Shown piece by piece: positions 1 through 9,116 of a stretch of DNA of 64,000 bases. The notes below the pieces were generated by a model. It saw only the letters and a program-made list of their open reading frames with translations, did no database searches and was not told the DNA's origin. This DNA is from Streptomyces sp. NRRL S-118 (lineage in GTDB: Bacteria; Actinomycetota; Actinomycetes; Streptomycetales; Streptomycetaceae). The translations under genes were made by a program, and so were the position numbers. Positions within the stretch are counted from its first letter, which is position 1. Each line of letters starts with the position of its first letter. The stretch is taken from assembly GCF_000716335.1 (NCBI RefSeq), contig NZ_KL591004.1, forward strand, positions 416,036 through 480,035, given 5' to 3'.

Positions 1-879
1 GAGTTCATGGGCAGCCGGCACCACACGCTGACCGCCACGGTCCAGGACCTGCTGGACGTCATCCCGGACACCCGGCGCGCCCGCGACCTGCCGGGCTGGG
101 GCCAGTTCGACGCGTCGATGTACCTGCTGTTCCGCGAGATGCGGGGCAACGGCACCGTGGCGCTGACCGGCGAGGCCGCCGACGAGGTCTTCGGCGGCTA
201 CCCGTACTTCTTCAAGCAGGAGGTGGTCGGGCGCCGGAACTTCCCGTGGCTGGGCGACGGGCCCAAGCTGTCGCGGTACCTGTCCCCGGACCTGATGGCG
301 CTCGTCGACCCCGAGGAGGACGAGCGCGCCCGGTACTCCGAGATCGTCTCGCAGGTGCCCCGGCTCGACGGCGAGGACCCGGAGAACGCCCGCATGCGGG
401 AGATCTTCCACCTCGGTCTCGCCGGCCCGCTGTCGGTCATCCTCGACCGCAAGGAGCGCATGAGCTCCTTCAACGGCCTGGACGTACGGGTGCCGTTCTG
501 CGACCACCGCCTGCTCGAGTACGTCTGGAACGTGCCCTGGTCGCTGAAGTCGCGGGGCGGGGTGAAGGGACTGCTCAAGGCGGCCATGTCCGATGTCCTG
601 CCCCCGAGCACGGTCCACCGCAAGAAGAGCGCCTACCCGCACGTGCAGAACCCGGAGTACGACCGGACGCTGGTGCGCGCCGCGTCCTGGATCGCCAACG
701 ACGCCGCGTCGCCCCTGGCCGGCCTGTTCGACACCGCACGGCTGAACGGCCTGATCGAGCGGATCCGCAACAACGCGATCGACGCGGAGCTGCCCGGCGG
801 ATCGAACCAGGCCGCGCTCCTCATCCAACTCGTCGAGCTGCACACGTGGGTGGACGAGTACGGAGTATCGCTGCCCTGA
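1..879 (+). CDS. Beta-lactam synthetase / asparagine synthase-type enzyme, C-terminal part (5' partial)
   Basis: The frame is open from base 1 and stops at 877-879, so the start and the N-terminal half lie outside the window. The visible part is the AMP-forming synthetase domain of the AsnB family: the LTGEAADEVFGGYPYFF segment, the DRKERMSSFNGLDVRVPF segment and the C-terminal KGLLK/HRKKSAYP motif. In this family the domain adenylates a carboxylate, and in beta-lactam synthetases (BLS, CarA, TblS) an internal amine then closes a four-membered ring. The neighbours (dioxygenase, dap-like genes, ATP-grasp ligase) favour a beta-lactam synthetase over a housekeeping asparagine synthetase. The ATP-binding SGGxDS loop and any N-terminal glutaminase-like domain cannot be seen, so ring closure is inferred. 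It is the first visible gene of a co-directional cluster. Confidence 0.8.
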   Translation, partial: EFMGSRHHTLTATVQDLLDVIPDTRRARDLPGWGQFDASMYLLFREMRGNGTVALTGEAADEVFGGYPYFFKQEVVGRRNFPWLGDGPKLSRYLSPDLMALVDPEEDERARYSEIVSQVPRLDGEDPENARMREIFHLGLAGPLSVILDRKERMSSFNGLDVRVPFCDHRLLEYVWNVPWSLKSRGGVKGLLKAAMSDVLPPSTVHRKKSAYPHVQNPEYDRTLVRAASWIANDAASPLAGLFDTARLNGLIERIRNNAIDAELPGGSNQAALLIQLVELHTWVDEYGVSLP

Positions 880-927
880 CCGGCCCGGGGCGCCGCCACA
901 TCCACAGCAATCCGCAAGGGAGCACCC

Positions 928-1782
928 ATGCTTGAGCTGGTACCCATCACCGAGTCCATCGGCACCGAAGTGCGCGGGGTCGACGTCACGGCCGGTCTCT
1001 CCGACAGCGACTTCGAGCGCGTGTACCGGGCCTGGCTGGACACCACGATCCTGCTCGTCCGCGGCCAGGACATGACGCCCGCGCAGCACATCGAGTTCAC
1101 CCGGCGGTTCGGCGAGATCTACACGTACACCCGCTCCCAGTTCAACGACCAGGAGTATCCCGAGATCCTGATCCTGTCGAACAAGAAGGAGAACGGGAAG
1201 CCGATCGGCTCCGCCTACAGCGGCCGTGTCTGGCACAGCGACGGCCACTTCCTGACCGACCCCCCGGTCGGCTCCATGCTGTACGCCCGCGAGGTGCCGC
1301 CCGTGGGCGGCGACACGTGGTACGGCAACATGTACGCCGCCTACGACGCCCTGCCCGAGCGGGTCAAGGAGCGGATCGAGGACCTCCGGGTCGTCATCAG
1401 CCGCGTCCAGTCGCGCCCGTACAACTACCCGGACCGCCCCGCGCCCACCCCCGAGGAGCGGGCCGAGTGGGTGGACGTCAGCCACCCCGTCGTCCGCGTC
1501 CACGAGGAGACCGGGCGCAAGGCCCTGATGGTGGGCGGCAACGTGCCGTGGCGGATCGAGGGGATGCCCGAGGAGGAGAGCCTCCCGCTGGTCACCTTCC
1601 TCCAGGAGTTCGCGGTCCAGCCGGGGTTCACCTACCGCCACACGTGGCAGCCCGGCGACATCCTCCTGTGGGACAACCGCAGCGCCATGCACCGGGCCAC
1701 CTACTACGACCACGTCGCGCACACCCGGCTGCTGCACCGGACCACGATCACGGGGCGGCGCACCACCGCCGCCGCGGCCTGA
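928..1782 (+). CDS. TauD/TfdA (clavaminate-synthase-like) Fe(II)/2-oxoglutarate dioxygenase
   Basis: A 284-residue protein of normal length for the TauD/TfdA family. The iron-binding facial triad is visible: H-x-D in WHSDGHF (about H103 and D105) and the distal histidine in the WDNRSAMHRAT motif (about H255), followed by the arginine-containing stretch that binds 2-oxoglutarate. Such enzymes hydroxylate or oxidatively modify small amino-acid-like substrates in the cytoplasm. It starts at ATG 928 after an AAGGGAGCA-type ribosome site, 48 bp behind the synthetase gene. In tabtoxin, carbapenem and clavam pathways a dioxygenase of this superfamily is paired with a beta-lactam synthetase. Here it is the best candidate for installing the hydroxyl group of a tabtoxinine-like beta-lactam; that role is inferred. 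Confidence 0.85.
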   Translation: MLELVPITESIGTEVRGVDVTAGLSDSDFERVYRAWLDTTILLVRGQDMTPAQHIEFTRRFGEIYTYTRSQFNDQEYPEILILSNKKENGKPIGSAYSGRVWHSDGHFLTDPPVGSMLYAREVPPVGGDTWYGNMYAAYDALPERVKERIEDLRVVISRVQSRPYNYPDRPAPTPEERAEWVDVSHPVVRVHEETGRKALMVGGNVPWRIEGMPEEESLPLVTFLQEFAVQPGFTYRHTWQPGDILLWDNRSAMHRATYYDHVAHTRLLHRTTITGRRTTAAAA

Positions 1783-1792
1783 GCGGGCGGCC

Positions 1793-3403
1793 ATGAAGAC
1801 GTACGACTACATCATCGTGGGCGCCGGCGCCGCGGGCTGCGTGCTCGCCGGGCGGCTGACCGAGGACCCGTCCATCAGCGTCCTGCTGCTCGAATCGGGC
1901 CGCGAGCGGCACAGCCCGCTCCTGTCCGTCCCGGCGGCCGAGACGGTGCTCATGGGCAACCCGAAGTACGACTGGTGCTTCGAGACCGACGCCGACCCGA
2001 CGATCGAGGGCCGCAGCGTCCGGATCCCGCGCGGGCGGCTCCTCGGCGGATCCAACGCCATCAACGGCATGATCTACGTTCGCGGCCAGAAGGAGGACTA
2101 CGACGACTGGGCGGCGCTCGGCAACGAGGACTGGTCCTGGTCCGGCGTCCTGCCCTACTTCAAGAGCCTGGAGCGGGCGGACGGCATCGGTGGCGAGAAC
2201 CGGGGCCGCGACGGCCTGATCTCGGTCGGCCTGCCCCGCGACCGCGACGAGCTGTGCGACGCGTTCGTCGAGGCCGGCGTGAAGGCCGGCTACCCGGAGA
2301 ACCCCGACTACAACTCCGGTGACCAGGAAGGCTTCGGCTACTACCAGGTCAATCACGAGAACGGCCGCCGCTCCTCCGCCGCCGGCACCTACCTGAAGGC
2401 GGCGCGCCGCCGGCCCAACCTCACGCTGCTGACGGAGGCGCACGTCGGGCGGCTGAGGTTCGAGGGCAGGCACTGCACCGGCGTCGAGTTCCGCCACGAC
2501 GGCCAGGAGCAGCGGGCCGGCAGCCGCCACGACGTCATCGTCAGCGCGGGCGCCGTGCAGTCCCCGCAACTGCTGGAGCTCTCCGGCATCGGCTCCGCAC
2601 GCGTGCTCTCCGACAGCGGAGTGCCCCTCGTGCACCACCTGCCCGGCGTCGGGGAGAACTTCCAGGACCACTTCGCCGCCCGGCTGCGCTGGCGGGTGCG
2701 CCGCCCCATCACCTTCAACGAGCGCTCCCGCGGGCTCGGCCTGCTGCGCGAACTCGCCGTCTACGCGCGCGAGCGGCGCGGGCTGCTCAGCCTGCCCATC
2801 GCCCTCGGGCACGGCTTCGTCCGGACCTCGGACGAGGAGACCCGTCCCGACGTGCAGTTCCACTTCGCACCGGCCAGTTACGGCGAGGGATCGAGCCGGC
2901 GGCTCGACACCTCGCCCGGCATGACCGTGGGCGTCTACCCGCTGCGGCCGGAGTCCAAGGGCTCCATCCACATCCGCTCGCGCGACCCGCTGACCCCGCC
3001 CGCGATCCGGCCGCGCTTCCTCGACGCGGAGGCCGACCGCACCCGGCTGGTGGCGGGCATGCGCATCGCCCGCCGCATCGTCGAAGGCGCGAGCTTCGAT
3101 CCGTACCGCGAGTACGAACTGGTGCCCGGTCGCGGCGTCACCGGGGACGAGGAGCTCCTCGCCTACGCCCGGGCGCACGGCGACACCTCCTACCACCCCG
3201 TCGGCACCTGCCGCATGGGCGGCGACGAGGGCGCGGTGGTGGACCAGCGGCTGCGGGTGCACGGTGTGCGGGGCCTGCGGGTGATCGACGCCTCCGTCAT
3301 GCCGGCCATGGTCTCGGGCAACACCAACGCCGCGAGCCTCATGATCGGCGAGAAGGGCGCCGCCCTCGTCCTGGCGGACCACCGCGCGGGGCGCGCCGCG
3401 TGA
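1793..3403 (+). CDS. GMC family FAD-dependent oxidoreductase (choline-dehydrogenase-like)
   Basis: 536 residues, full length for glucose-methanol-choline oxidoreductases. The N-terminal FAD-binding [13 protein letters not shown] motif sits at residues 11-23, and the [14 protein letters not shown] signature and an internal [17 protein letters not shown] signature follow. The C-terminal active site is [10 protein letters not shown] followed by [13 protein letters not shown]. These flavoenzymes oxidise primary or secondary alcohols. The gene starts 10 bp after the dioxygenase stop and its own stop overlaps the transporter start (GTGA), so it belongs to the same operon. As far as I recall no GMC enzyme is part of the P. 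syringae tabtoxin set, so this may mark a product difference, such as oxidation of an alcohol intermediate. The substrate is unknown. Confidence 0.88.
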   Translation: MKTYDYIIVGAGAAGCVLAGRLTEDPSISVLLLESGRERHSPLLSVPAAETVLMGNPKYDWCFETDADPTIEGRSVRIPRGRLLGGSNAINGMIYVRGQKEDYDDWAALGNEDWSWSGVLPYFKSLERADGIGGENRGRDGLISVGLPRDRDELCDAFVEAGVKAGYPENPDYNSGDQEGFGYYQVNHENGRRSSAAGTYLKAARRRPNLTLLTEAHVGRLRFEGRHCTGVEFRHDGQEQRAGSRHDVIVSAGAVQSPQLLELSGIGSARVLSDSGVPLVHHLPGVGENFQDHFAARLRWRVRRPITFNERSRGLGLLRELAVYARERRGLLSLPIALGHGFVRTSDEETRPDVQFHFAPASYGEGSSRRLDTSPGMTVGVYPLRPESKGSIHIRSRDPLTPPAIRPRFLDAEADRTRLVAGMRIARRIVEGASFDPYREYELVPGRGVTGDEELLAYARAHGDTSYHPVGTCRMGGDEGAVVDQRLRVHGVRGLRVIDASVMPAMVSGNTNAASLMIGEKGAALVLADHRAGRAA

Positions 3404-4407
3404 CCAGCCGGGCGCGGGCGGATTCACCGGGGCGGCCCGCCGCCCCGGGCACCGCGGAGGGGACGTCCGGCTCCGTGGCGGGCCCGCCGGGAGAGGGCTC
3501 GCCGGGTCGCGGCATCGCCTACGTGTCGGCGTTCCTGGTCCTGGCGAACGCCAACGCGGTCTTCTCCGGGAACCTGCTCCAGAGCATGCACCCCTTCACG
3601 TTCCTGTTCTGGAGCTTCTTCGCCGGCGCCCTGTTCTTCGGCACGGTCCTGGTGGTCCGCGACGGACCGGGGGCTCTCAGGGTCGGACGGGCGTCGAGCG
3701 TGCCCCTGCTGATCCTGAACGGGACGACCGCCTTCAACTGGATCGGCTACTTCTACGCCCTGCACTTCATCGAGCCCGCCATCGTGAGCGCCATGATGGG
3801 CGGCCTCGGCCCGCTCGTCACCATCGCGCTGGAGCGGATCCTGCGGGGCCGGCGCTTCCCCCGGCGGGTCTACGTACCGGCCGCCGGGGTGCTGCTCGGG
3901 GCCGGGATGCTGGCCTGGGGCTCCCTGACCGGCCAGTCCGGACTCGCCGGGGTCAGCGTGGCGGCCTCCGTCACCGGGCTGCTCGCGTCGGTGGTGGCCG
4001 GGGTGTCGCAGGCCCTCAACACCGTGGCGACCAAGCAGCTCGGCGACCGCGGGTGGGGCGCCACCCGGATCATGACGCACCGCTTCCACCTGCTGCTGGC
4101 CGTGGCGGCCGTACTGGCGCTGAGCGGACCGGGGCTGTCGGTCGGCGGGGCGTCACAGGCCGGGCTGCTCGCGGTGGCGACCGTGCTCGGCGTCATCGCA
4201 CCGCTCTGGCCGCTGCAGCGCGGCATCATCCTCTCCGAGCCGTTCACCGTCGCGGCCCTGCTGGCCCTGGCACCCCTCCTGACCTACCTGTTCCAGGGCT
4301 TCGACGCGCGCATGGAGTGGTCCGCCCTCTCGGCGGCCGGCTGCGCCGTGGTCGCGGTCTTCACCGTCCACGGAACACGCATCACCCACAAGGGAAACGT
4401 GGCATGA
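3400..4407 (+). CDS. DMT/EamA-family membrane transporter
   Basis: 335 residues with about ten hydrophobic helices, beginning after a Pro/Gly-rich cytosolic N-terminus of about 35 residues ([23 protein letters not shown] is the first helix). The two repeated five-helix halves are typical of the drug/metabolite transporter superfamily. It is translationally coupled at both ends: the GTG start overlaps the GMC stop, and its TGA overlaps the ATG of the ATP-grasp gene. Its place in a biosynthetic operon suggests export of the product, or self-protection against it. The tabtoxin cluster of Pseudomonas has, as I recall, an MFS-type exporter instead (TblR), so this would be a non-orthologous replacement. 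The transported compound is not shown by the sequence. Confidence 0.85.
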   Translation: MTSRARADSPGRPAAPGTAEGTSGSVAGPPGEGSPGRGIAYVSAFLVLANANAVFSGNLLQSMHPFTFLFWSFFAGALFFGTVLVVRDGPGALRVGRASSVPLLILNGTTAFNWIGYFYALHFIEPAIVSAMMGGLGPLVTIALERILRGRRFPRRVYVPAAGVLLGAGMLAWGSLTGQSGLAGVSVAASVTGLLASVVAGVSQALNTVATKQLGDRGWGATRIMTHRFHLLLAVAAVLALSGPGLSVGGASQAGLLAVATVLGVIAPLWPLQRGIILSEPFTVAALLALAPLLTYLFQGFDARMEWSALSAAGCAVVAVFTVHGTRITHKGNVA

Positions 4408-5663
4408 CTATGACATCACGAAAAGTGCTGGTCGTCGTCGACGGCTACTCGTCGGGGTCGCAGCTTCCGCGCGTGATGGCGGAACGCGGCTGGGACTGCG
4501 TCCACGTCTCGGCGCTGGAGGACATCCCCGACTACTACCGGGAGACGTTCGACCGGGACGCGTACCTCGACCACTTCGCCCACGGCGGGGACACCGCCGG
4601 GCTCGTCCGCGACCTGGCGGCGTACCGCCCGTCGGCCGTCGTCCCCGGCACGGAGAGCGGCGTCATCGTCGCGAGTCTCCTGGCGGACGCCCTCGGCCTC
4701 CCCGGGAACGACCCGGCCCGCAGCAACGCCCACCGCGACAAGTACGAGATGCACAACCGCCTCCGGGAGGCGGGTCTGCGCAGCATGGACCACTACCTCG
4801 CCCACGACGCCGCGGGCCTCCTGGCCTGGGCCGACGAGGGCTCCTGGCCGGTGGTCCTGAAACCGCGGGCCAGCGCGGGGACGGACTCGGTCACCTTCTG
4901 CCCGGACCGGGCCGCGCTGGAGGAGGCGTTCCACCGGCTGCACGGAGCCGTCAACCGGATCGGCGAGCGCAACGACGCCGTCCTCGCCCAGCGGTTCCTG
5001 TCCGGCCAGGAGTACTTCATCAACGGCGTCAGCGCCGACGGCCGGCACCTCGTCACGGAGATCTGGCGCACCGACAAGATCAGCGTGCCGGGCGCCGGAG
5101 CGATCTACGACCGCAGCGTCCTGCTGGACCCCACGACGCCCGCGACGAAGGAGATCACCGGCTACGTCCACGACGTCCTCGACGCCCTCGGCATCCGCTG
5201 GGGCGCCCACCACACCGAGCTGATGGTGGGGGACGACGGGCCGACGCTCATCGAGTGCGCCGCCCGCCTCTCCGGGGGCCTCAACCGGGACGCGGCCCGC
5301 CACGCCGTCGGCACCAGCATGCTGGACCTGCTGGCCGACCTGGTGACCGAGGGACCGGCGTCCGTGCACCGGCTCCGCGAGGCGCAGCGCCCCCACCGGT
5401 TCCCGCTGTGGCAGGTGCAGTTCATCTCCGACCGGGCCGGTGTGGTGAAGGAATCCTTCTACGCCGAACTGCTCGCCTCCCTCAGCAGCACGACCTGGCT
5501 GCAGAAGGCGCCCTCACCGGGCGACGCGGTCAGCGTCACGACCGACCTCTTCTCCAGCCCCGGCATCGTCTTCATGACCCACGCCGACCCCGCGGTCCTG
5601 CAGCGCGACTACGAGACCGTCCGCGCGTGGGAGCGCGAACAGCGCCTCTTCACCCTCGCGTAG
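4404..5663 (+). CDS. ATP-grasp ligase (candidate amino-acid/dipeptide ligase)
   Basis: 419 residues starting at ATG 4404, which overlaps the transporter stop; a second ATG at 4410 is possible. An N-terminal Rossmann-like part (VLVVVDGYSSGSQLPR, then PGTESGVIVASLLADALGLPGN) precedes the ATP-grasp fold: YEMHNRLREAGLRS, VVLKPRASAGTDSV (nucleotide lid), LAQRFLSGQEYFINGVS and the metal-binding LIECAARLSGGLNRD near the C-terminus. This layout is that of carboxylate-amine ligases such as L-amino-acid alpha-ligases, which make dipeptides through an acyl phosphate. Tabtoxin is a dipeptide pro-drug and its cluster contains an ATP-grasp protein (TblF, from memory). I infer that this enzyme adds an amino acid to the beta-lactam amino acid. 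Confidence 0.85.
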   Translation: MTMTSRKVLVVVDGYSSGSQLPRVMAERGWDCVHVSALEDIPDYYRETFDRDAYLDHFAHGGDTAGLVRDLAAYRPSAVVPGTESGVIVASLLADALGLPGNDPARSNAHRDKYEMHNRLREAGLRSMDHYLAHDAAGLLAWADEGSWPVVLKPRASAGTDSVTFCPDRAALEEAFHRLHGAVNRIGERNDAVLAQRFLSGQEYFINGVSADGRHLVTEIWRTDKISVPGAGAIYDRSVLLDPTTPATKEITGYVHDVLDALGIRWGAHHTELMVGDDGPTLIECAARLSGGLNRDAARHAVGTSMLDLLADLVTEGPASVHRLREAQRPHRFPLWQVQFISDRAGVVKESFYAELLASLSSTTWLQKAPSPGDAVSVTTDLFSSPGIVFMTHADPAVLQRDYETVRAWEREQRLFTLA

Positions 5664-5721
5664 CCGCGCCGCCCGGCGCACGCCGCAGCACCGAGAACAC
5701 CTTCCCCAGAAGGGCAATCCA

Positions 5722-7104
5722 GTGTCCGAAGAACACCCCGCCGACCGCTTCGACTACGCCCGCAACCTCCCCGGGGCCGGGACCTACCGCGCCTACCGCG
5801 GCACCTTCTGGCCGCCCGCGCCCGGCTACGAGGTGTCCTGCCTCGACCTGGCCCCGTACGTCCCCGGCCTCGGCCCGGACTTCGCGCGCGGCCTCGCCGC
5901 GCTGAAGTCCGCCGTGGAGGACGAGTGGCGGACGGTCAAGGAGATCGGCATCCCGGCCCGGCGGCGCTTCAACGACCCCGGGGCGATCTCCCGGGCGATG
6001 CGCGCGATCATCCCGCACCTGACGGGCGCGGCCGACCGGCGCGCCCTCACCCTGCGCGCCGACGCGGTCGAGCACGGCTACACCGACGAGATCCTCGAGG
6101 AGCTCGCGGGCCTCGACGAGGAGCTCACGGTCGTCGCCGGCCAGATATCCACCTGGTACGGCAAGGAGGTCCGCGGCCTGCCGACCGCCTTCGCCTGCCG
6201 GCGCGACGACCGCAGCCAGGCGCACGTCGACCGCGCCCTGGAGGACAGGACCGAGGCCGAGGGGTACCTGCGCGGCCTCCACCCCGACCTCCGCCTGGGC
6301 GACGTGCCCGCCTTCGGCGTGACGGACCTCTTCCACATGGCCGGCGAGGGCAACCTCCACCCCAAGCACATCGCCTACTTCCTGCCGGAGGACGAGGGCG
6401 TCAAGTACTCGCCCTTCAAGAAGACGTTCTACTTCCGCAACACCCACCGGGCGCTGCTGGAGAGCATCTCCGCGCCCCTCGCCGACCGCCACATCCGCAC
6501 CGGCGACACGTTCGACCCGGCCGACGCGCGGTTCGCCACCATCCCCGTCCTCGGTGTCCTCAGCCATGAACTGGGCCACTTCGTGCACCGCCCGGTCACC
6601 GACTACAAGGCGCTGAACGAAGCGGAGCGCTGGGCCTCCGTCGTCCTCCAGGAAGTCGCCGCCGACGTCTTCGGCATCCTGATCCTCGCCGACGTCTGGG
6701 CGCGGCGCACCGGTCTCCCGGCCGGCGACGTCGTCGCCTACTACCTGGCGGAGTGCCTGCGCTACGTCGACCGCGGGCTCGGCCACTTCCCCGACAGCGA
6801 CGGCATGTTCCTCCAGCTGTCCTACTTCGTCCAGCTCGGCGCGCTCACCCTCGACGAGCAGGACGGCCCCCGCCTGACCGGCCGGCCCGAGGCCGTCCTG
6901 GCCGGGCTGCGGTCCCTGGCCCGGGTGCTGGCCGACACGCTGCTCGCGGACCGGGCCGACGCGTCCGTCGCGCTCCACCGCGCCTTCGGCCCCGCCACCG
7001 GCGCCCCCCTGCGGCCGCTCGTGGACGGGCTGCGCCGCCGGCCGTCCACGTCGGTCGAGTACACGCAAGAACACATCCACGCCACGAGCCGTTCCGCCGC
7101 TTAG
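5722..7104 (+). CDS. Uncharacterised HExxH-motif protein of a biosynthetic cluster
   Basis: 460 residues, GTG start after an AGAAGGGC site. I do not recognise a named enzyme family. About residue 281 there is SHELGHFVHRP, a perfect HExxH zinc-metallohydrolase motif, and about 27 residues later LQEVAADVFG supplies a glutamate in the position used as third zinc ligand by gluzincins. No signal peptide or membrane segment is evident, so it is cytoplasmic. The N-terminal half is rich in charged residues and otherwise plain. It lies between the ATP-grasp ligase and the methyltransferase in the same operon. It may be a cytosolic peptidase or a metal-dependent tailoring enzyme. The tabtoxin cluster also contains a zinc peptidase (TabP), but that one is exported and I cannot claim homology. 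Confidence 0.75.
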   Translation: MSEEHPADRFDYARNLPGAGTYRAYRGTFWPPAPGYEVSCLDLAPYVPGLGPDFARGLAALKSAVEDEWRTVKEIGIPARRRFNDPGAISRAMRAIIPHLTGAADRRALTLRADAVEHGYTDEILEELAGLDEELTVVAGQISTWYGKEVRGLPTAFACRRDDRSQAHVDRALEDRTEAEGYLRGLHPDLRLGDVPAFGVTDLFHMAGEGNLHPKHIAYFLPEDEGVKYSPFKKTFYFRNTHRALLESISAPLADRHIRTGDTFDPADARFATIPVLGVLSHELGHFVHRPVTDYKALNEAERWASVVLQEVAADVFGILILADVWARRTGLPAGDVVAYYLAECLRYVDRGLGHFPDSDGMFLQLSYFVQLGALTLDEQDGPRLTGRPEAVLAGLRSLARVLADTLLADRADASVALHRAFGPATGAPLRPLVDGLRRRPSTSVEYTQEHIHATSRSAA

Positions 7105-7113
7105 GAGACAGCG

Positions 7114-7809
7114 ATGATCCAGACCAAGCAGGACCTCGGCGCGGTGCGCGACTACTACACCGCGCAGCGCTCGGCCAGCACCGACCAGGAGAGCATCTAC
7201 GCCATCTGGGAGCGCGGCGAGGCGTTCAACGACTCCGTGACGCCGTCGACGTACGTGCCCGAATACCGCTCCCACATGCTGCTCAAACTCGTGTCGCTGA
7301 CCGGGGACGACGCCCGCGTGTTCTCGCTGGGCTGCGGCAACGGGTTCGTGGAGGGCGACCTCGCCGCCCTCGGCCGCACGGTCCGGGCGATCGACTTCAA
7401 CGAGGAGGCGGTCGAGCTCACCCGCAGGAAAGGGGTGGACGCCTTCACCGCCGACTACTACGAACTCGACGCGGCGGAGCTGGCGGGCGTCGAGGCCGTG
7501 TACGCCGACGGCTTCCTCGGTCACCTCTTCGACGCCGAGGACGAACTGCGCCCCGCGCTGCGGAAACTGGAGGGCCTCGGCCTGGCCTCCGGCACCACGC
7601 TGGTCTTCTCCAACGACGCGCCCTTCTCGGCCGACGCCGCGTTCGAGCCGCACCACCGCGTCCAGGACTTCTGGTTCCTGTCCAAGGACTACCTCCAGCG
7701 GAGCCTGGAGAGCGCCGGTTTCTCCTCCGTGGAGAGTTACTACTTCCCCTACCTGCGGCCCATCAGCGGCCTGCGCAACCGCACCATCTGCGTCGTACGC
7801 GTCCCGTAG
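7114..7809 (+). CDS. Class I SAM-dependent methyltransferase (TblA-like position)
   Basis: 231 residues. The class I SAM-binding glycine motif is visible as VFSLGCGNGFVEGDL at about residues 69-83, followed by the acidic strand end AIDFNEEAVELTRR and the post-I region ADGFLGHLFDAEDEL. It begins at ATG 7114 with an AGGAGACAGCG ribosome site directly after the previous stop. The tabtoxin cluster requires tblA, and isotope work on tabtoxin, as I recall, traces one beta-lactam carbon to the methionine methyl group. A methyltransferase between the ligase and the dap-like genes therefore fits a carbon-adding step on a dihydrodipicolinate-like intermediate. The acceptor substrate is inferred. Confidence 0.85.
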   Translation: MIQTKQDLGAVRDYYTAQRSASTDQESIYAIWERGEAFNDSVTPSTYVPEYRSHMLLKLVSLTGDDARVFSLGCGNGFVEGDLAALGRTVRAIDFNEEAVELTRRKGVDAFTADYYELDAAELAGVEAVYADGFLGHLFDAEDELRPALRKLEGLGLASGTTLVFSNDAPFSADAAFEPHHRVQDFWFLSKDYLQRSLESAGFSSVESYYFPYLRPISGLRNRTICVVRVP

Positions 7810-7833
7810 CGGACCCGGAGGAGAGGGAGAGCA

Positions 7834-9108
7834 GTGCCCATATCGGACGAGTTCGCCGGCAGGCTGCTGCCGCTGCTCCAGGACATCGTCGCGGCGTACG
7901 GGACGCCGTTCCACATCTACGACGCGCGCGGCATCACCGGGACGTACCGCGCGATGACGGAGGCGTTCGCGGGCGAGCCCTACCGGCAGTACTTCGCGGT
8001 GAAGGCCCTGCCCAACCCGGCGGTGCTGTCCCTCCTCCTGGCGCGGGGCAGCGGCCTGGACTGCGCGTCGCCCGTCGAACTGGACCTGGCCGCCCGGCTC
8101 GGCGCGACGGGTGACGACATCGTCTTCACGTCGAACAACACCTCGCCGGCCGAGTACCGGCAGGCGCTCGCCGCGGGCGCGCTGATCACCTTCGACGACC
8201 GGGCCTTCTTCGACCGGGTGGACACCCTGCCCGGGACGGTGGCGTTCCGGGTCGCACCGCACGGCCTCGCGGCGGGATCGGCGCTCATGGGCGACGCCGC
8301 GCACACGAAGTTCGGCGTCCCGGCGGAGGAACTCGCCGACGCCTACCGCGAGGCCCGCCGCAGGGGCGCCACCCGCTTCGGCATCCACGGGATGATCTGC
8401 GCCAACGAACTGGACATCGACCGCGCCTCGCGCGCCGCGGCCGACGTCATCGAGCTGGGCGCCCGCGTGGCCGCGGACGCCGGCATCGAGCTGGAGTACG
8501 TGAACATCGGCGGCGGCCTCGGCATCCCGTACCGCCCCGAGGACAAGCCCCTGGACTTCGCCGCCTACGCGGACGCCGTCATCGGGGCCCGTGACCGCTG
8601 CTTCGGCGGCAACACCCCGCGCATCCTCATGGAGTGCGGGCGCTACGTCACCGGGCCGCACGGCGTCCTCGTCACCCGGGTGATCAACCGGATGCGCAAG
8701 GCCCGGGAGATGGCCGGCGTGGACGCCTCGATGTCGGCGCTCATGCGGCCCGGGTTCTACGGCGCCTACCACCACGTCAGCCTGCCCTTCGCGCAGGGGC
8801 GGCCGGACGTCGAGGCCGACGTGGTGGGCGCGCTGTGCGAAAACATGGACAAGTTCGCCGTCGGACGCACGCTGCCCGACCCGGCGGTCGGCGACATCGC
8901 GCTGATCCACGACACGGGCGCACACGGACACGCCATGGGCTTCACCTACAACGGACGGCTCCGGCCGGCGGAGCTCCTGCTGACCGACGGCGGGGACGTC
9001 GTCGAGATCCGGCGCGCCGAGACCTTCGAGGACTGGACGGCCACCGCGCGGTGGCAGCCGCGGCCCGTGCCGACGGCCCGCGGCACCCACCCCGGACAGG
9101 AAGCGTGA
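7834..9108 (+). CDS. LysA-like PLP-dependent (fold III) decarboxylase, TabA-like
   Basis: 424 residues, GTG start after a GGAGGAGAGGGAG site. It shows the diaminopimelate/ornithine decarboxylase pattern. The PLP lysine is in RQYFAVKALPNP (about residue 55), then GLDCASPVEL, the glycine-rich phosphate-binding NIGGGLGIPY and, in the C-terminal beta domain, CENMDKFAVG and HDTGAHGHAMGF, equivalent to the catalytic cysteine and tyrosine/histidine regions of LysA. Family members decarboxylate meso-diaminopimelate to lysine. As one of four consecutive lysine-pathway paralogs beside a beta-lactam synthetase it corresponds to TabA of tabtoxin biosynthesis. Whether it really decarboxylates, or performs another PLP reaction, cannot be decided from sequence. 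Confidence 0.88.
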   Translation: MPISDEFAGRLLPLLQDIVAAYGTPFHIYDARGITGTYRAMTEAFAGEPYRQYFAVKALPNPAVLSLLLARGSGLDCASPVELDLAARLGATGDDIVFTSNNTSPAEYRQALAAGALITFDDRAFFDRVDTLPGTVAFRVAPHGLAAGSALMGDAAHTKFGVPAEELADAYREARRRGATRFGIHGMICANELDIDRASRAAADVIELGARVAADAGIELEYVNIGGGLGIPYRPEDKPLDFAAYADAVIGARDRCFGGNTPRILMECGRYVTGPHGVLVTRVINRMRKAREMAGVDASMSALMRPGFYGAYHHVSLPFAQGRPDVEADVVGALCENMDKFAVGRTLPDPAVGDIALIHDTGAHGHAMGFTYNGRLRPAELLLTDGGDVVEIRRAETFEDWTATARWQPRPVPTARGTHPGQEA

Positions 9109-9116
9109 GACGCGAC

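Noticed and set aside
1..879. Housekeeping asparagine synthetase
   Set aside because: Operon context with dioxygenase, ligase and dap-like genes favours a beta-lactam-synthetase-type role, although the missing N-terminal half prevents proof.
5650..9090. Very long open frame on the minus strand across the biosynthetic genes
   Set aside because: It mirrors strongly G/C-ending codons of the + strand genes, has no family motifs and opposes well-supported enzymes.
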